Assembly (NCBI GenBank): GCA_017427385.1
Contig: JAFRSW010000022.1
Coordinates: 1-64,000, forward strand
Origin: Bacteroidales bacterium
GTDB lineage: Bacteria; Bacteroidota; Bacteroidia; Bacteroidales; UBA932
DNA length: 64,000 bases
Reading direction: 5' to 3'
This document shows positions 1 to 6,860 of this stretch, in pieces. The notes under the pieces are model-generated. The model ran no database searches and was not told the origin of the DNA. It saw only the letters and a list, made by a program, of their open reading frames with translations. Numbering within the stretch: the first letter of the stretch is position 1; the number at the start of each line of letters is the position of its first letter. The translations under genes were made by a program, and so were the position numbers.

Positions 1-1
1 C

Positions 2-73
2 AAGTCCCAAGAGATGCTTGCGGAGTGCAAGTGGGCCGCTGCTGCTGCCGCAGATCCCGGCGAGGGCGACTAG
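2..73 (+). CDS. C-terminal tail of an unidentified protein (5' end outside window)
   Basis: An open frame runs from the window edge to a TAG at 71-73 and encodes about 23 residues, rich in alanine and ending Pro-Gly-Glu-Gly-Asp. It is followed after 36 bases by a hairpin with a T-run, which supports a real gene end on this strand. The fragment is too short to identify the family. The frame could be coincidental, but its position just before a terminator favours a real C-terminus. Confidence 0.5.
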   Translation, partial: KSQEMLAECKWAAAAAADPGEGD

Positions 74-109
74 CCATCCCGGTCCGCGTGACCAAGCCTA
101 AACCTCTCT

Positions 110-139
110 GCCCTGGCACCCTCGGTGCTGGGGCTTTTT
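110..139 (+). terminator. Rho-independent terminator
   Basis: An 11-base stem (110-120 against 124-134, with an interior 2-base mismatch) and a 3-base loop are followed by five T residues. It sits after the partial gene at 2-73 and between convergent genes. Confidence 0.6.
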
Positions 140-208
140 AATGGCATCGTCGGATACAAAAACAATCGGCCCCCGCTAAGGAGGCCGACATTTTAATTCC
201 TGAATCTG

Positions 209-1450
209 TTACAGCAGCCCTTGCTCGCGGGCTTTGGAGAGCATCTCGGCCGTATTCTTGGCATCGAACTTTGCCAAGAGCCGCTGGCGGCGCCATTTGA
301 TGGTCTGTTCCGTGAGGAAGAGGCGCTTTGCGATGTCCTTGCTGGTAAGGCCTTCGGCAATCATCGGGAGAATTTCCTGCTCACCTCGGCTCAGCTCTAC
401 CTTCTGGTTCATCTCCAGCCGGGACAAAGAGTCCGTCATCTCCAACTCAGTCAAGGCCTCGCCGATGGCTTCATCTGCTGCAACATTCTCTTTCTTGAGA
501 CGCAATGCCCTGCGGGTAATAATCAGGAGGAACAGAAGGGCTAATGCCAAAACGGCGAAAGCTGTTGCCAACATGGACCGCTGGCGTTTCTGCGTCTGGT
601 AGGCCTGGCCCATGATGTCCAGCGTGGCAATGCGGTCGTAATACTCCTGGTCCTGATGCTTGGAGTAGTATTCGTCGGCCTCCTGAAGATACTGCAAAGC
701 CTTAGTGACTTTGCCCTGACGCATATAAAGGGCGCCGAGCCCCAGTTTTGGGGAAGCCACCCATAGGGAATCTCCTGCTTCCTGGGCGTAGCAGATGGCT
801 GTGTTGTAGCATTCGATAGCCTTGGCGTCTTCACCTGCATCGGCCCAGATGTCTCCCATATTGTGCTCCAGGATGGAACTGCTGATTTTCCAGTCGTATT
901 TCTTGAAGATTTCCCCGGCCTTGGCGTAATAAGTCATTGCCTGCGGCAGTGAGTCAATTTCATAATAAAGGTTGCCGATGTTGCCGTAAAGGCTGGAGGC
1001 GGCATCGTCAATCTTTTCCTGCGGGTAGCCTTCCGGGGTGTCCGGCCCCGCCTCCCCGGCGGCCATGCGGTCCAGGTATCCCAGCGCCACGCGGTAATAG
1101 AAAATGGTGCTGTCGTACTGCTCCTTATTGTAGAACAGCTGGCCGATGAACTTGGAAGCAAGGTAGGGCTGGTAGAGGGAGCCAAGGTCATTGCCCAGGT
1201 CGTAGGCTCTTCTTGCCGCATACATCGAGCGGTCCGGGTTGATGCGCTCGTATCCGTACATCAGCTGGGATAAAGCCAGACACACATCGGCCTTGGTTTC
1301 ATAGGGGGCCTCGGCCAAGCGTTCGGGCGTCCATCCGGCTACTACATTTTCAAGGGAATCGAGTTTTCGGTCCCGGTGATCGTTGTACTGCGCGCTGGCA
1401 AAACCGGCGCAAAACGGTATCAAAAAAAGTGTAAAAAAAAGTCGTCTCAT
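209..1450 (-). CDS. Membrane-tethered TPR / LuxR-type HTH transcriptional regulator
   Basis: The 413-residue protein has an N-terminal signal peptide (cleavage near Ala-Ser-Ala-Gln, residue 20), helical TPR-like repeats over about residues 60-280, one hydrophobic segment at about 293-312, a charged linker with coiled-coil character, and a C-terminal LuxR/GerE-type helix-turn-helix at about 353-413. Inferred topology puts the TPR region in the periplasm and the DNA-binding domain in the cytoplasm, which makes a one-component transmembrane regulator. The HTH resembles the whole of the divergent small protein at 1568-1810, with shared patterns such as IKW-RQRL-AKF and EML-KA. A likely target is the lipoprotein cluster downstream of that gene. 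The sensed signal is unknown. TPR-HTH proteins of this plan are common in Bacteroidota. Confidence 0.8.
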   Translation of the reverse strand: MRRLFFTLFLIPFCAGFASAQYNDHRDRKLDSLENVVAGWTPERLAEAPYETKADVCLALSQLMYGYERINPDRSMYAARRAYDLGNDLGSLYQPYLASKFIGQLFYNKEQYDSTIFYYRVALGYLDRMAAGEAGPDTPEGYPQEKIDDAASSLYGNIGNLYYEIDSLPQAMTYYAKAGEIFKKYDWKISSSILEHNMGDIWADAGEDAKAIECYNTAICYAQEAGDSLWVASPKLGLGALYMRQGKVTKALQYLQEADEYYSKHQDQEYYDRIATLDIMGQAYQTQKRQRSMLATAFAVLALALLFLLIITRRALRLKKENVAADEAIGEALTELEMTDSLSRLEMNQKVELSRGEQEILPMIAEGLTSKDIAKRLFLTEQTIKWRRQRLLAKFDAKNTAEMLSKAREQGLL

Positions 1451-1457
1451 TGCAAGA

Positions 1458-1465
1458 CAAAGTTA
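1458..1465 (-). promoter_or_regulatory. -7 box (TAACTTTG) of the TPR-HTH regulator
   Basis: This matches the Bacteroidota TAnnTTTG consensus and ends 7 nt before the start codon at 1450, so the transcript would have almost no leader. No clear -33 TTTG is visible. Confidence 0.4.
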
Positions 1466-1527
1466 GCAAAACCGACGCAATTTCGGGATTCCAGGGGCAA
1501 AAAACCGACAATTGAGCCTCATTTTTA

Positions 1528-1535
1528 TACTTTTG
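1528..1535 (+). promoter_or_regulatory. -7 box (TACTTTTG) upstream of the small HTH gene
   Basis: This matches TAnnTTTG, but a -33 box at the usual spacing is not convincing. Transcription would start near 1540 and read the small HTH gene and probably the lipoprotein genes behind it. Confidence 0.35.
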
Positions 1536-1567
1536 TATAAGTCTCAAGTGCTTGGGATTGACGAACT

Positions 1568-1810
1568 TTGTATGCAGAAACTAATCCCAAGCGAATGGAA
1601 GATTTATACAACAACGAAATCATCCTGACTGCCAAGGAGGAAAAGGTTTTGAAGATGCTGGCGGCAGGAATGAAAAGTACCGAGATTGCGGAAGTCCTCA
1701 ATCTCAGCCTGCCGGCCATCAAGTGGTACCGGCAGCGTCTCAAGGCAAAATTCAATGCGGCCACCACCGGAGAAATGTTGATGAAAGCAGTGGCGCAAAA
1801 AATACTATAG
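1568..1810 (+). CDS. Stand-alone LuxR-type HTH protein
   Basis: The product has 80 residues from the ATG at 1568, or 71 from the ATG at 1595, which is as likely because the GerE-type domain begins only after it. The whole protein is a LuxR-family DNA-binding domain (ltaKEEKVLKMLAAGM, IAEVLNLS, IKWYRQRLKAKF) with no receiver, TPR or membrane part. It resembles the C-terminus of the divergent membrane-tethered regulator at 209-1450, as if that domain had been copied or split off. It lies 25 nt before a lipoprotein gene on the same strand and is probably co-transcribed with it. It may share operators with the tethered regulator, as an activator or a competitor. Regulation by the neighbour is inferred. 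Confidence 0.8.
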   Translation: MYAETNPKRMEDLYNNEIILTAKEEKVLKMLAAGMKSTEIAEVLNLSLPAIKWYRQRLKAKFNAATTGEMLMKAVAQKIL

Positions 1811-1835
1811 CATATCTAACCAAAACAAAAAAGAC

Positions 1836-2561
1836 ATGAAGAAGATTTTTATGGCAATTATGCTCCTGGCCGGAGTCTCGATGTTTCCGGCTTGTGAGAA
1901 AATTTTAGGTCCTAATGACAATGGGAACGGAGAAGAAAATGGAAACGGCAATGGAGGCGAGCAGACCGAACAAACGGACCAGACAATTGACCCTAAGGTT
2001 CTGGCGGCAACGTTCCCTCTCAATGTAAAGATTGAGATAAAGAATCAGCCTTCGTACAACACGGCGGAAGAAGATATTAAGCTCATCAAATTGGGAAATG
2101 AATGGTTCTATGAGAATAGGGGCTCTCGCTATGTATTATATCTGTATTGCCAGTTTGACAAAGACGGCAAGTCATTGAAGGCCTTCGGCGGTGCCTTACA
2201 GGAAGACGGCAGCGTAAAATGGACCAATCTTCTTACCTCCGGTGATGAAAGCTACTTGAATTTCGCCGGATTTGCCAAGAACTCAGAGTGCCATGTCCTG
2301 TTTGATGCCGGTGTCCCTGCCGGTAATTGCACGAAATATGGCGAGGCTACGTCAGACAAAGAAACAATCCTCGGAGTTGAATGCACCCGCTACGATTATG
2401 ACTTTGTTGTCAAGGCTGATTACTGGGTCGATGAAGCCACGAAGATAGTGTACAAGTTCGTCAACTATCTGGACAAGGATAAGGAGTCCAAGAACGCCAC
2501 TTTCGAAATCAAGAGCTGGGATACTACCGTAAAGGCATTTGAATGGGATAAACCCGAATAG
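1836..2561 (+). CDS. Lipoprotein of unknown function
   Basis: The 241-residue product has a lipoprotein signal with the lipidated Cys at 20 (MFPAC), then a low-complexity Asn/Gly/Glu linker at about 28-50 that resembles a surface-tether spacer. The C-terminal half has a pattern (GVECTRYDY, then YWVDEATKIVYK) reminiscent of LolA-like/DUF4412 proteins, in which a Cys-containing strand precedes a YWVD-type strand. The lipoprotein at 3300-4109 and the secreted protein at 4123-4983 show related patterns, so these three may be distant paralogues. The gene begins 25 nt after the small HTH gene. No enzyme motif was seen. The fold assignment is tentative. Confidence 0.7.
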   Translation: MKKIFMAIMLLAGVSMFPACEKILGPNDNGNGEENGNGNGGEQTEQTDQTIDPKVLAATFPLNVKIEIKNQPSYNTAEEDIKLIKLGNEWFYENRGSRYVLYLYCQFDKDGKSLKAFGGALQEDGSVKWTNLLTSGDESYLNFAGFAKNSECHVLFDAGVPAGNCTKYGEATSDKETILGVECTRYDYDFVVKADYWVDEATKIVYKFVNYLDKDKESKNATFEIKSWDTTVKAFEWDKPE

Positions 2562-2577
2562 TATAAAAACGATTATC

Positions 2578-3294
2578 ATGAAAAAAACTGCACTCATCCT
2601 TATGTGTATGGCCGCTCTGGCAATGGTGTCCTGCGGCGGCAACTCCAACAAGAAAGGCAACGGTAAAGCTGCCGAAACCAAGAATTCCGTAGCTGCTTTC
2701 GATGCCGTGGATCTGGGCCTCAGCGTCAAATGGGCAAAGACCAATCTGGGCGCAAAGGACGCCTCCGATCCGGGCAACTATTACGCCTGGGGTGAGACTG
2801 AAGCCAAAAAGGTATACAACGGAGACACTTACAAGTTCAAGGATGGATACAAGGTTAAGAAGTACTCCACCGAGGACAGCCACGCCAGTTCAGGCACTGC
2901 CGACAAACTGATTGTCCTTCAGCCCGAGGATGATGCTGCAACTGCCGCTCTTGGCAAGGGATGGCGTATGCCCACCCGCGCTGAAGCTATGGAACTCTTC
3001 ACAAAATGCTCATTCAGTTATGACAAGCCTGGTCTCGTAACTGTCACCGGCCCAAACGGCAACAGCATAGATTTCCCTAAGACTGGTTACTATGTGGGCG
3101 ATAAGCTCCAAGAGTCAAACTATCCCTGGTGCTGGACGGCTTCGATGGCTCTCGCGTCAGGTACCCCTGAAGGCAGTGAGGATGCCATTGAATGGCACGA
3201 GCGCAGGCAGGGTGATGCTATGCGTTTCGGTCACACGGACTGCTACGCTCTATACCGTGAGAACGGCCTTCCTATCCGTCCGGTCAAAGACTGA
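2578..3294 (+). CDS. Lipoprotein with a FISUMP-like (Fib_succ_major) domain
   Basis: I use the ATG at 2578 because it starts a clear lipoprotein signal (lipidated Cys at 19, MVSC); 13 upstream in-frame residues have no signal character. The 238-residue product has a short Lys/Asn/Gly linker followed by the sequence style VDLGLSVKWAKTNLGA, NYYAWGET, WRMPTRAE and a closing LPIRPVKD. That set is typical of the paralogous Fibrobacter/Bacteroidales exported domain related to C-type-lectin/FGE folds. The function of the family is unknown; surface display and binding are guesses. It starts 16 nt after the previous lipoprotein and 5 nt before the next, so one operon is likely. Confidence 0.75.
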   Translation: MKKTALILMCMAALAMVSCGGNSNKKGNGKAAETKNSVAAFDAVDLGLSVKWAKTNLGAKDASDPGNYYAWGETEAKKVYNGDTYKFKDGYKVKKYSTEDSHASSGTADKLIVLQPEDDAATAALGKGWRMPTRAEAMELFTKCSFSYDKPGLVTVTGPNGNSIDFPKTGYYVGDKLQESNYPWCWTASMALASGTPEGSEDAIEWHERRQGDAMRFGHTDCYALYRENGLPIRPVKD

Positions 3295-3299
3295 CGGCA

Positions 3300-4109
3300 A
3301 TGAAACGCCTGCTTATATTTGCAGCTAGTTTACTGATGCTTTCCTCCTGCGGTTTCACCGGAAACCGTCAGGGGGAAAACTCCGTTGAGCCGCAACCGGT
3401 CGAGAAGGTTCCCCAAGTTGCATCCACGTCTGAAGGTGCGGACAGGTCCGCCGTCAATCTGGATGAGGCCAAGGAGGTGCTCAAAGAGATTCTCGGCTCA
3501 ATCGCCGAATCAATGCAGAGAACGGACTCCACGTCCGTGAGCGAGGAACCCGTTGAGGAAGAGATTCCTGAAAAGGAACCCGCCCGCGAGCTCAAATGGT
3601 ATGAGAAGGATTATTCCATTACCGTTGTGGATCTGGACGAGAACGTCACCTATACCTATACCCGCAAGGGGAAGAAGATGACTATCGAAGGGAAAGGCGG
3701 TGGCAAGACGCAGAAAGAGGATATGGACATCCTGGATAATGGGACCATCCAAAGCAAGGTGTACCACAACGGCCAGTATATTCGCACTTACACCATGGAG
3801 AGGACGCCCGAGGACGTCATCAAACTCTACCTGAACAGCAGCAAGACCAACCTGCGCGTCATCGGCAATTATCCCACACCCGTGGCCACCAGCAAGAGCG
3901 ACACCCGCTGCGGCCGTCCCTGCTGGGTGGTCTCCAAGGTCACGGAAGAGGCCCTTCTGGGATACAGCACCCGCAAGGAGGATGTCTATTACGTGGACAA
4001 AGAATACGGCTTCATCTACGAGAAGAAAAGCAGCGCTTCCGGCAACGTGGGCGTAAGTTTCAAGGACAAGTCCCATTTCCGGGTCACTGCATTCACCGAC
4101 AAACCCTAA
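3300..4109 (+). CDS. Lipoprotein of unknown function
   Basis: The 269-residue product has a lipoprotein signal with Cys at 17 (MLSSC), an acidic Glu/Pro/Ser linker to about residue 95, and a globular C-terminal half. The latter carries GRPCWVVSKV and VYYVDKEYGFIYEKK, similar in spacing to the LolA-like pattern of the lipoprotein at 1836-2561. No catalytic motif was recognised. It starts 5 nt after the FISUMP lipoprotein and ends 13 nt before the next gene, within the same apparent operon. Confidence 0.7.
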   Translation: MKRLLIFAASLLMLSSCGFTGNRQGENSVEPQPVEKVPQVASTSEGADRSAVNLDEAKEVLKEILGSIAESMQRTDSTSVSEEPVEEEIPEKEPARELKWYEKDYSITVVDLDENVTYTYTRKGKKMTIEGKGGGKTQKEDMDILDNGTIQSKVYHNGQYIRTYTMERTPEDVIKLYLNSSKTNLRVIGNYPTPVATSKSDTRCGRPCWVVSKVTEEALLGYSTRKEDVYYVDKEYGFIYEKKSSASGNVGVSFKDKSHFRVTAFTDKP

Positions 4110-4122
4110 TCAACAGGAAATA

Positions 4123-4983
4123 ATGAATAAGAGAATACTCCTGACGGCAGCGTTGCTGTCCTTTGGCCTGGCCGCCATGGCCCAGATCCCCAATCCTTAT
4201 ACCTACAATGACGTCCCCGACATTGCTCTGGACGTTCCGCTTGGGCTTCCGGCCCACGACGAAGGTGAGCAGCCGGCCCTGACGAAACCGCGTCCGCAGG
4301 TATCCTTCTGCGCGTACCGCATCAGCACCCACGGCACTCCAGCCAAGGTGTTTTACAATGCTGCCAGCAAGCGCCAGTTCAGCGTATCTTCCGGCATCAA
4401 CCCGGCCACCGGCGAGAATCAGATTGTCAAAACGCTTTCGATTCCTGACAGCCTGGCTATCTACCGGATTGACGACGCCACCCGCACCATCACCAAGCTG
4501 CCGGGTGAAGGGATGCAGGCGCTGAACAATATGGATGTCAAGACCAAGCATGAGCAGATGACGGAGGAAGATATGGCTTATACCTGCGACCGCTGGTGCT
4601 ACATGAAGACCATCGTGACCACCGAGACCTTCGACGGCCCTTACGGCTCCCAGACGGACGAGCATTACCGTACCAGCCATATCGACCCGGAGACCGGCAT
4701 CACCCTCTTTGAAGACGCTGACGGTATCGAGACCTATATGCGGAACATCCACCTTGGCGTCCCGTATCCGGAAGTCTTCGAACTGCCTGCGGGTTACAAG
4801 TTTGTCGTTCAGGACCTTTCCGCTGGCCTGGATGCCTACAAGAAGTTCGAGGAGCAGATGAAGTCCCGCTACCAGCAGCTGGAGGGCAAGAATAATGACG
4901 GTTCCCGCGAGGAAATGCGCGACAAGATTGACCAGGGCACATCGGCCCTGGAACAACTGCTGAACCAGTACAAGAACAAGTAA
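4123..4983 (+). CDS. Secreted protein of unknown function
   Basis: The 286-residue product has a Sec signal peptide (cleavage after AMA, about residue 20) and no lipobox. The middle has CDRWCYMKT and a strand DPETGITLFEDADG, comparable to the LolA/DUF4412-like strand order in the two lipoproteins upstream. The C-terminus (about 235-286) is a charged helix. It is the last gene of the cluster, followed directly by a strong terminator at 5003-5040. The function is unknown; a periplasmic role is likely from the signal peptide. Confidence 0.7.
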   Translation: MNKRILLTAALLSFGLAAMAQIPNPYTYNDVPDIALDVPLGLPAHDEGEQPALTKPRPQVSFCAYRISTHGTPAKVFYNAASKRQFSVSSGINPATGENQIVKTLSIPDSLAIYRIDDATRTITKLPGEGMQALNNMDVKTKHEQMTEEDMAYTCDRWCYMKTIVTTETFDGPYGSQTDEHYRTSHIDPETGITLFEDADGIETYMRNIHLGVPYPEVFELPAGYKFVVQDLSAGLDAYKKFEEQMKSRYQQLEGKNNDGSREEMRDKIDQGTSALEQLLNQYKNK

Positions 4984-5002
4984 CCGGCCCACCATAGCAA
5001 GC

Positions 5003-5040
5003 CGCCGTCTTCCTTTCCGGAGGGCGGCGGTTGCTTTTGT
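5003..5040 (+). terminator. Rho-independent terminator of the lipoprotein cluster
   Basis: A 12-bp stem (5004-5015 with 5021-5032, including two G-U pairs) and a 5-base loop are followed by TTGCTTTTG. It closes the plus-strand run that began at 1568. Confidence 0.85.
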
Positions 5041-5049
5041 GTAGGGGGA

Positions 5050-5071
5050 ACCCGGCCGGAACCCGGCCGGA
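5050..5071. repeat. 11-bp direct tandem repeat, two copies
   Basis: ACCCGGCCGGA is repeated exactly at 5050-5060 and 5061-5071, between the terminator and the amidase stop codon. Each copy contains the palindrome CCGG. No function is evident. Confidence 0.7.
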
Positions 5072-5106
5072 ATGCGCCACGCCATACCGCTGGATGGGCG
5101 CTGAGG

Positions 5107-5703
5107 CTACGCACAATTCCTCACGAACTCCGCGATGCCGTCGATGTGCAGCTGCGTGATGGCCGCCTTGCCTTTTTCAGAAAGCAGGAATTCTACGTCT
5201 TCCAATGAATCCTGGAAAAGATTCTCAGTCAGGACAGCCGGGCACGCCGTGTGGTTGAGGATAGCGAAACCGCTTTCGTGGTCCGGATCCCCGTCGCTGT
5301 AATCAAAGCGCATCCGATGTCCAGGCAGGTTTTTGACGGCCGCGTTGCAAAGACAGGTGGCCAGCTCATCGGCCCGGGTCACACCGCGCGAAGTGTAGCA
5401 GCTCCAGCCGGTGGCCTTCATCCATTTGTCGCCGCGCCCTGCAGCATTCACGTGGATACTGATAATGATTACATTCTCACGGCCAAGCTCCCTGCAGACT
5501 GCGTTCACGCGGCGGCAGCGCTCGTCCAAAGAAATGTCGGCCAGCTCCGTCACCAACAGGGAAGAGGAGAGCCCGAGTTCATTCAGGCCGGCGTTCACAC
5601 GCGCAGCGATTTCACGTGTGTAGGCGTACTCCCGGAGCCGGCCGTCCGGAGAGCGCTTGCCAGGGGTCTCAATCCCGTGGCCATTGTCGAGAAGGATTTT
5701 CAT
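5107..5703 (-). CDS. N-acetylmuramoyl-L-alanine amidase, Amidase_3 type
   Basis: The ATG at 5703 places MKILLDNGHG at the N-terminus, the usual first strand of the Amidase_3 fold; upstream in-frame codons add only 12 unrelated residues. The 198-residue product has the expected zinc-ligand pattern: His in DNGHG, a Glu in the following REYAYTREIA helix, His in IISIHVNA, and the catalytic Glu in VLTENLF. It has no signal peptide, which is unusual for a housekeeping wall amidase. Small cytosolic amidases of this kind in Bacteroidota are often prophage or mobile-element lysins, but no other phage gene is present. It cleaves the amide bond between MurNAc and the stem peptide. Confidence 0.85.
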   Translation of the reverse strand: MKILLDNGHGIETPGKRSPDGRLREYAYTREIAARVNAGLNELGLSSSLLVTELADISLDERCRRVNAVCRELGRENVIIISIHVNAAGRGDKWMKATGWSCYTSRGVTRADELATCLCNAAVKNLPGHRMRFDYSDGDPDHESGFAILNHTACPAVLTENLFQDSLEDVEFLLSEKGKAAITQLHIDGIAEFVRNCA

Positions 5704-5775
5704 AGGACAAAGATTTAGGTCACGGGTCGGCAACTGCAAGTTACGAAAAAGCCTGCAGGAAAGGAAATAATTTCG

Positions 5776-5783
5776 TACCTTTG
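5776..5783 (+). promoter_or_regulatory. -7 box (TACCTTTG) before a gene-free stretch
   Basis: This matches the consensus exactly but has no clear -33. It points toward two hairpins at 5794-5860, with no coding region before the antisense tRNA-Phe. Confidence 0.35.
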
Positions 5784-5870
5784 CGGATGAGATACGGCAT
5801 TACAGCCGTGTTTTATAAATGCTTTGGCTCGGGTGAACACGTGACGTGCTAGCCCGAGCCTCCTGATTCC
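5784..5870 (+). ncRNA. Candidate structured small RNA (hypothetical)
   Basis: Between the amidase and tRNA-Phe there is no gene (5704-5960). The stretch holds a 5-bp hairpin (5794-5798 with 5805-5809) and a stronger 8-bp perfect stem (GGCTCGGG 5826-5833 with CCCGAGCC 5853-5860), whose loop contains a further CACG/CGTG stem. It follows a TAnnTTTG box. No known RNA family is recognised and no T-run terminator follows on this strand, so it may instead be a remnant of something else. Confidence 0.25.
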
Positions 5871-5891
5871 AGGTGTGACACATTTTGCCCA

Positions 5892-5913
5892 AAACGAGCC
5901 ACAAACGAGCCAC
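5892..5913. repeat. 11-bp direct tandem repeat beside tRNA-Phe
   Basis: AAACGAGCCAC occurs twice in tandem (5892-5902 and 5903-5913), 15 bp from the tRNA-Phe terminator. Its position near a tRNA 3' end and a small amidase is compatible with an old integration site, but no integrase was found. Confidence 0.6.
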
Positions 5914-5927
5914 ATTTTAAAAGCAAT

Positions 5928-5953
5928 CGGCCTTCCAGGTATCTGGAAGGCCG
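5928..5953 (-). terminator. Terminator of tRNA-Phe
   Basis: A perfect 10-bp stem (5928-5937 with 5944-5953) and 6-base loop are followed on the minus strand by ATTGCTTTT. It lies 7 bp after the tRNA 3' end. Confidence 0.8.
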
Positions 5954-5960
5954 AAAAAGG

Positions 5961-6033
5961 TGGTGCTGGGAAGAATCGAACTGCCGACACAAGGATTTTC
6001 AGTCCTTTGCTCTACCATCTGAGCTACAGCACC
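5961..6033 (-). tRNA. tRNA-Phe (GAA)
   Basis: The 73-nt cloverleaf has acceptor GGTGCTG pairing with CAGCACC, a GCTC D-stem, anticodon loop CTGAAAA on the stem AAGGA/TCCTT, and the T-loop motif GTTCGATTC. The discriminator is A; the CCA end is not fully encoded. Confidence 0.95.
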
Positions 6034-6050
6034 TTTTTTGTTTGGGATTG

Positions 6051-6081
6051 CAAAGATAGATAAAAATGCGGAAGTCGCAAA
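6051..6081 (-). promoter_or_regulatory. Promoter of tRNA-Phe
   Basis: On the minus strand, TTTG at 6081-6078 and TATCTTTG at 6058-6051 are separated by exactly 19 bp, a textbook Bacteroidota promoter. It begins 17 bp upstream of the mature tRNA. Confidence 0.85.
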
Positions 6082-6183
6082 AATTTTTTCATCTTTCTTA
6101 GGTTTGTTGCATTTTAACTCAATAATCATTATTATTGCATTTGGAAAACTAGGAATTATAACCATTTAATATCTATCAGTATT

Positions 6184-6858
6184 ATGAAAAAGATTCTTGC
6201 ATTTGCACTTTGCGGAGCACTCATCTTCTCGAGCTGCTCGAACATGAACAAGGCTGGTAAGGGAGCTCTCTGGGGCTCTGGCGGCGGCGCAATCGCCGGT
6301 GCAGCACTTGGTTATCTTATCGGCGGAGACCTTAAGTCCGCAGCTATCGGAGCAACCGCGGGCACCGCTGTAGGTGCAACTACCGGAGCACTCATCGGCC
6401 AGAAGATGGACAAGAAGGCAGCAGAACTTGCAGCCCTCAATGCAAAGGTCGAAACCTTTGAAATCAACGGCCTCGAAGCAATCCGCGTCACTTTCGACAA
6501 CGGCATCCTCTTCAAGACCAATGAGACCGTCCTCAGCCCTGAGGCACAGAAGTCCCTGCAGAACTTCGCCGCAGCAATGGCAGACCTGCCGGACACCGAC
6601 ATCACCATCTGGGGTCACACCGACAACACCGGTACCGCAGCAGTCAACCAGCGCATCTCCAAGCAGCGTGCAGCTGCAGTCGAGAAGTGCCTCGCACAGG
6701 CTGGCCTGAAGAACAAGATTGTCGCTGAAGGAAAGTCTTTCGATCTTCCCATCGCCACCAACGACACCGTAGAAGGCCGTGCCCAGAACCGCCGCGTCGA
6801 GGTTTATGTGACCGCTAACGAGGCCATGATCAAGGCCGCTGAAGCCGGTACCCTCTAA
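6184..6858 (+). CDS. OmpA-family lipoprotein with glycine zipper
   Basis: The 224-residue product has a lipoprotein signal (Cys 18, FSSC), then a Gly/Ala-rich glycine-zipper segment at about 25-75 that likely packs in a membrane. A C-terminal OmpA-like domain follows at about 105-213 (ITIWGHTDNTG and EGRAQNRRVEVYV), of the type that binds peptidoglycan. It probably links the outer membrane to the cell wall. The upstream region 6059-6183 is shared with the tRNA-Phe promoter on the other strand, and I found no convincing consensus promoter in it for this gene. It is followed after 2 nt by the PriA-like gene. Confidence 0.9.
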   Translation: MKKILAFALCGALIFSSCSNMNKAGKGALWGSGGGAIAGAALGYLIGGDLKSAAIGATAGTAVGATTGALIGQKMDKKAAELAALNAKVETFEINGLEAIRVTFDNGILFKTNETVLSPEAQKSLQNFAAAMADLPDTDITIWGHTDNTGTAAVNQRISKQRAAAVEKCLAQAGLKNKIVAEGKSFDLPIATNDTVEGRAQNRRVEVYVTANEAMIKAAEAGTL

Positions 6859-6860
6859 TA

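Noticed and set aside
1451..1567. Possible dyad operator between the two HTH genes
   Set aside because: No inverted repeat long enough to stand out was found; the shared region may hold operators, but none can be pinned down by eye.
5107..5703. Prophage remnant
   Set aside because: One signal-less amidase, short tandem repeats and a tRNA neighbour are suggestive, but no integrase, capsid, tail or repressor gene is present.
5715..5990. 91-codon frame across the gap beside tRNA-Phe
   Set aside because: It runs through the tRNA end, its terminator and the hairpins, and has no ribosome-binding or promoter support.
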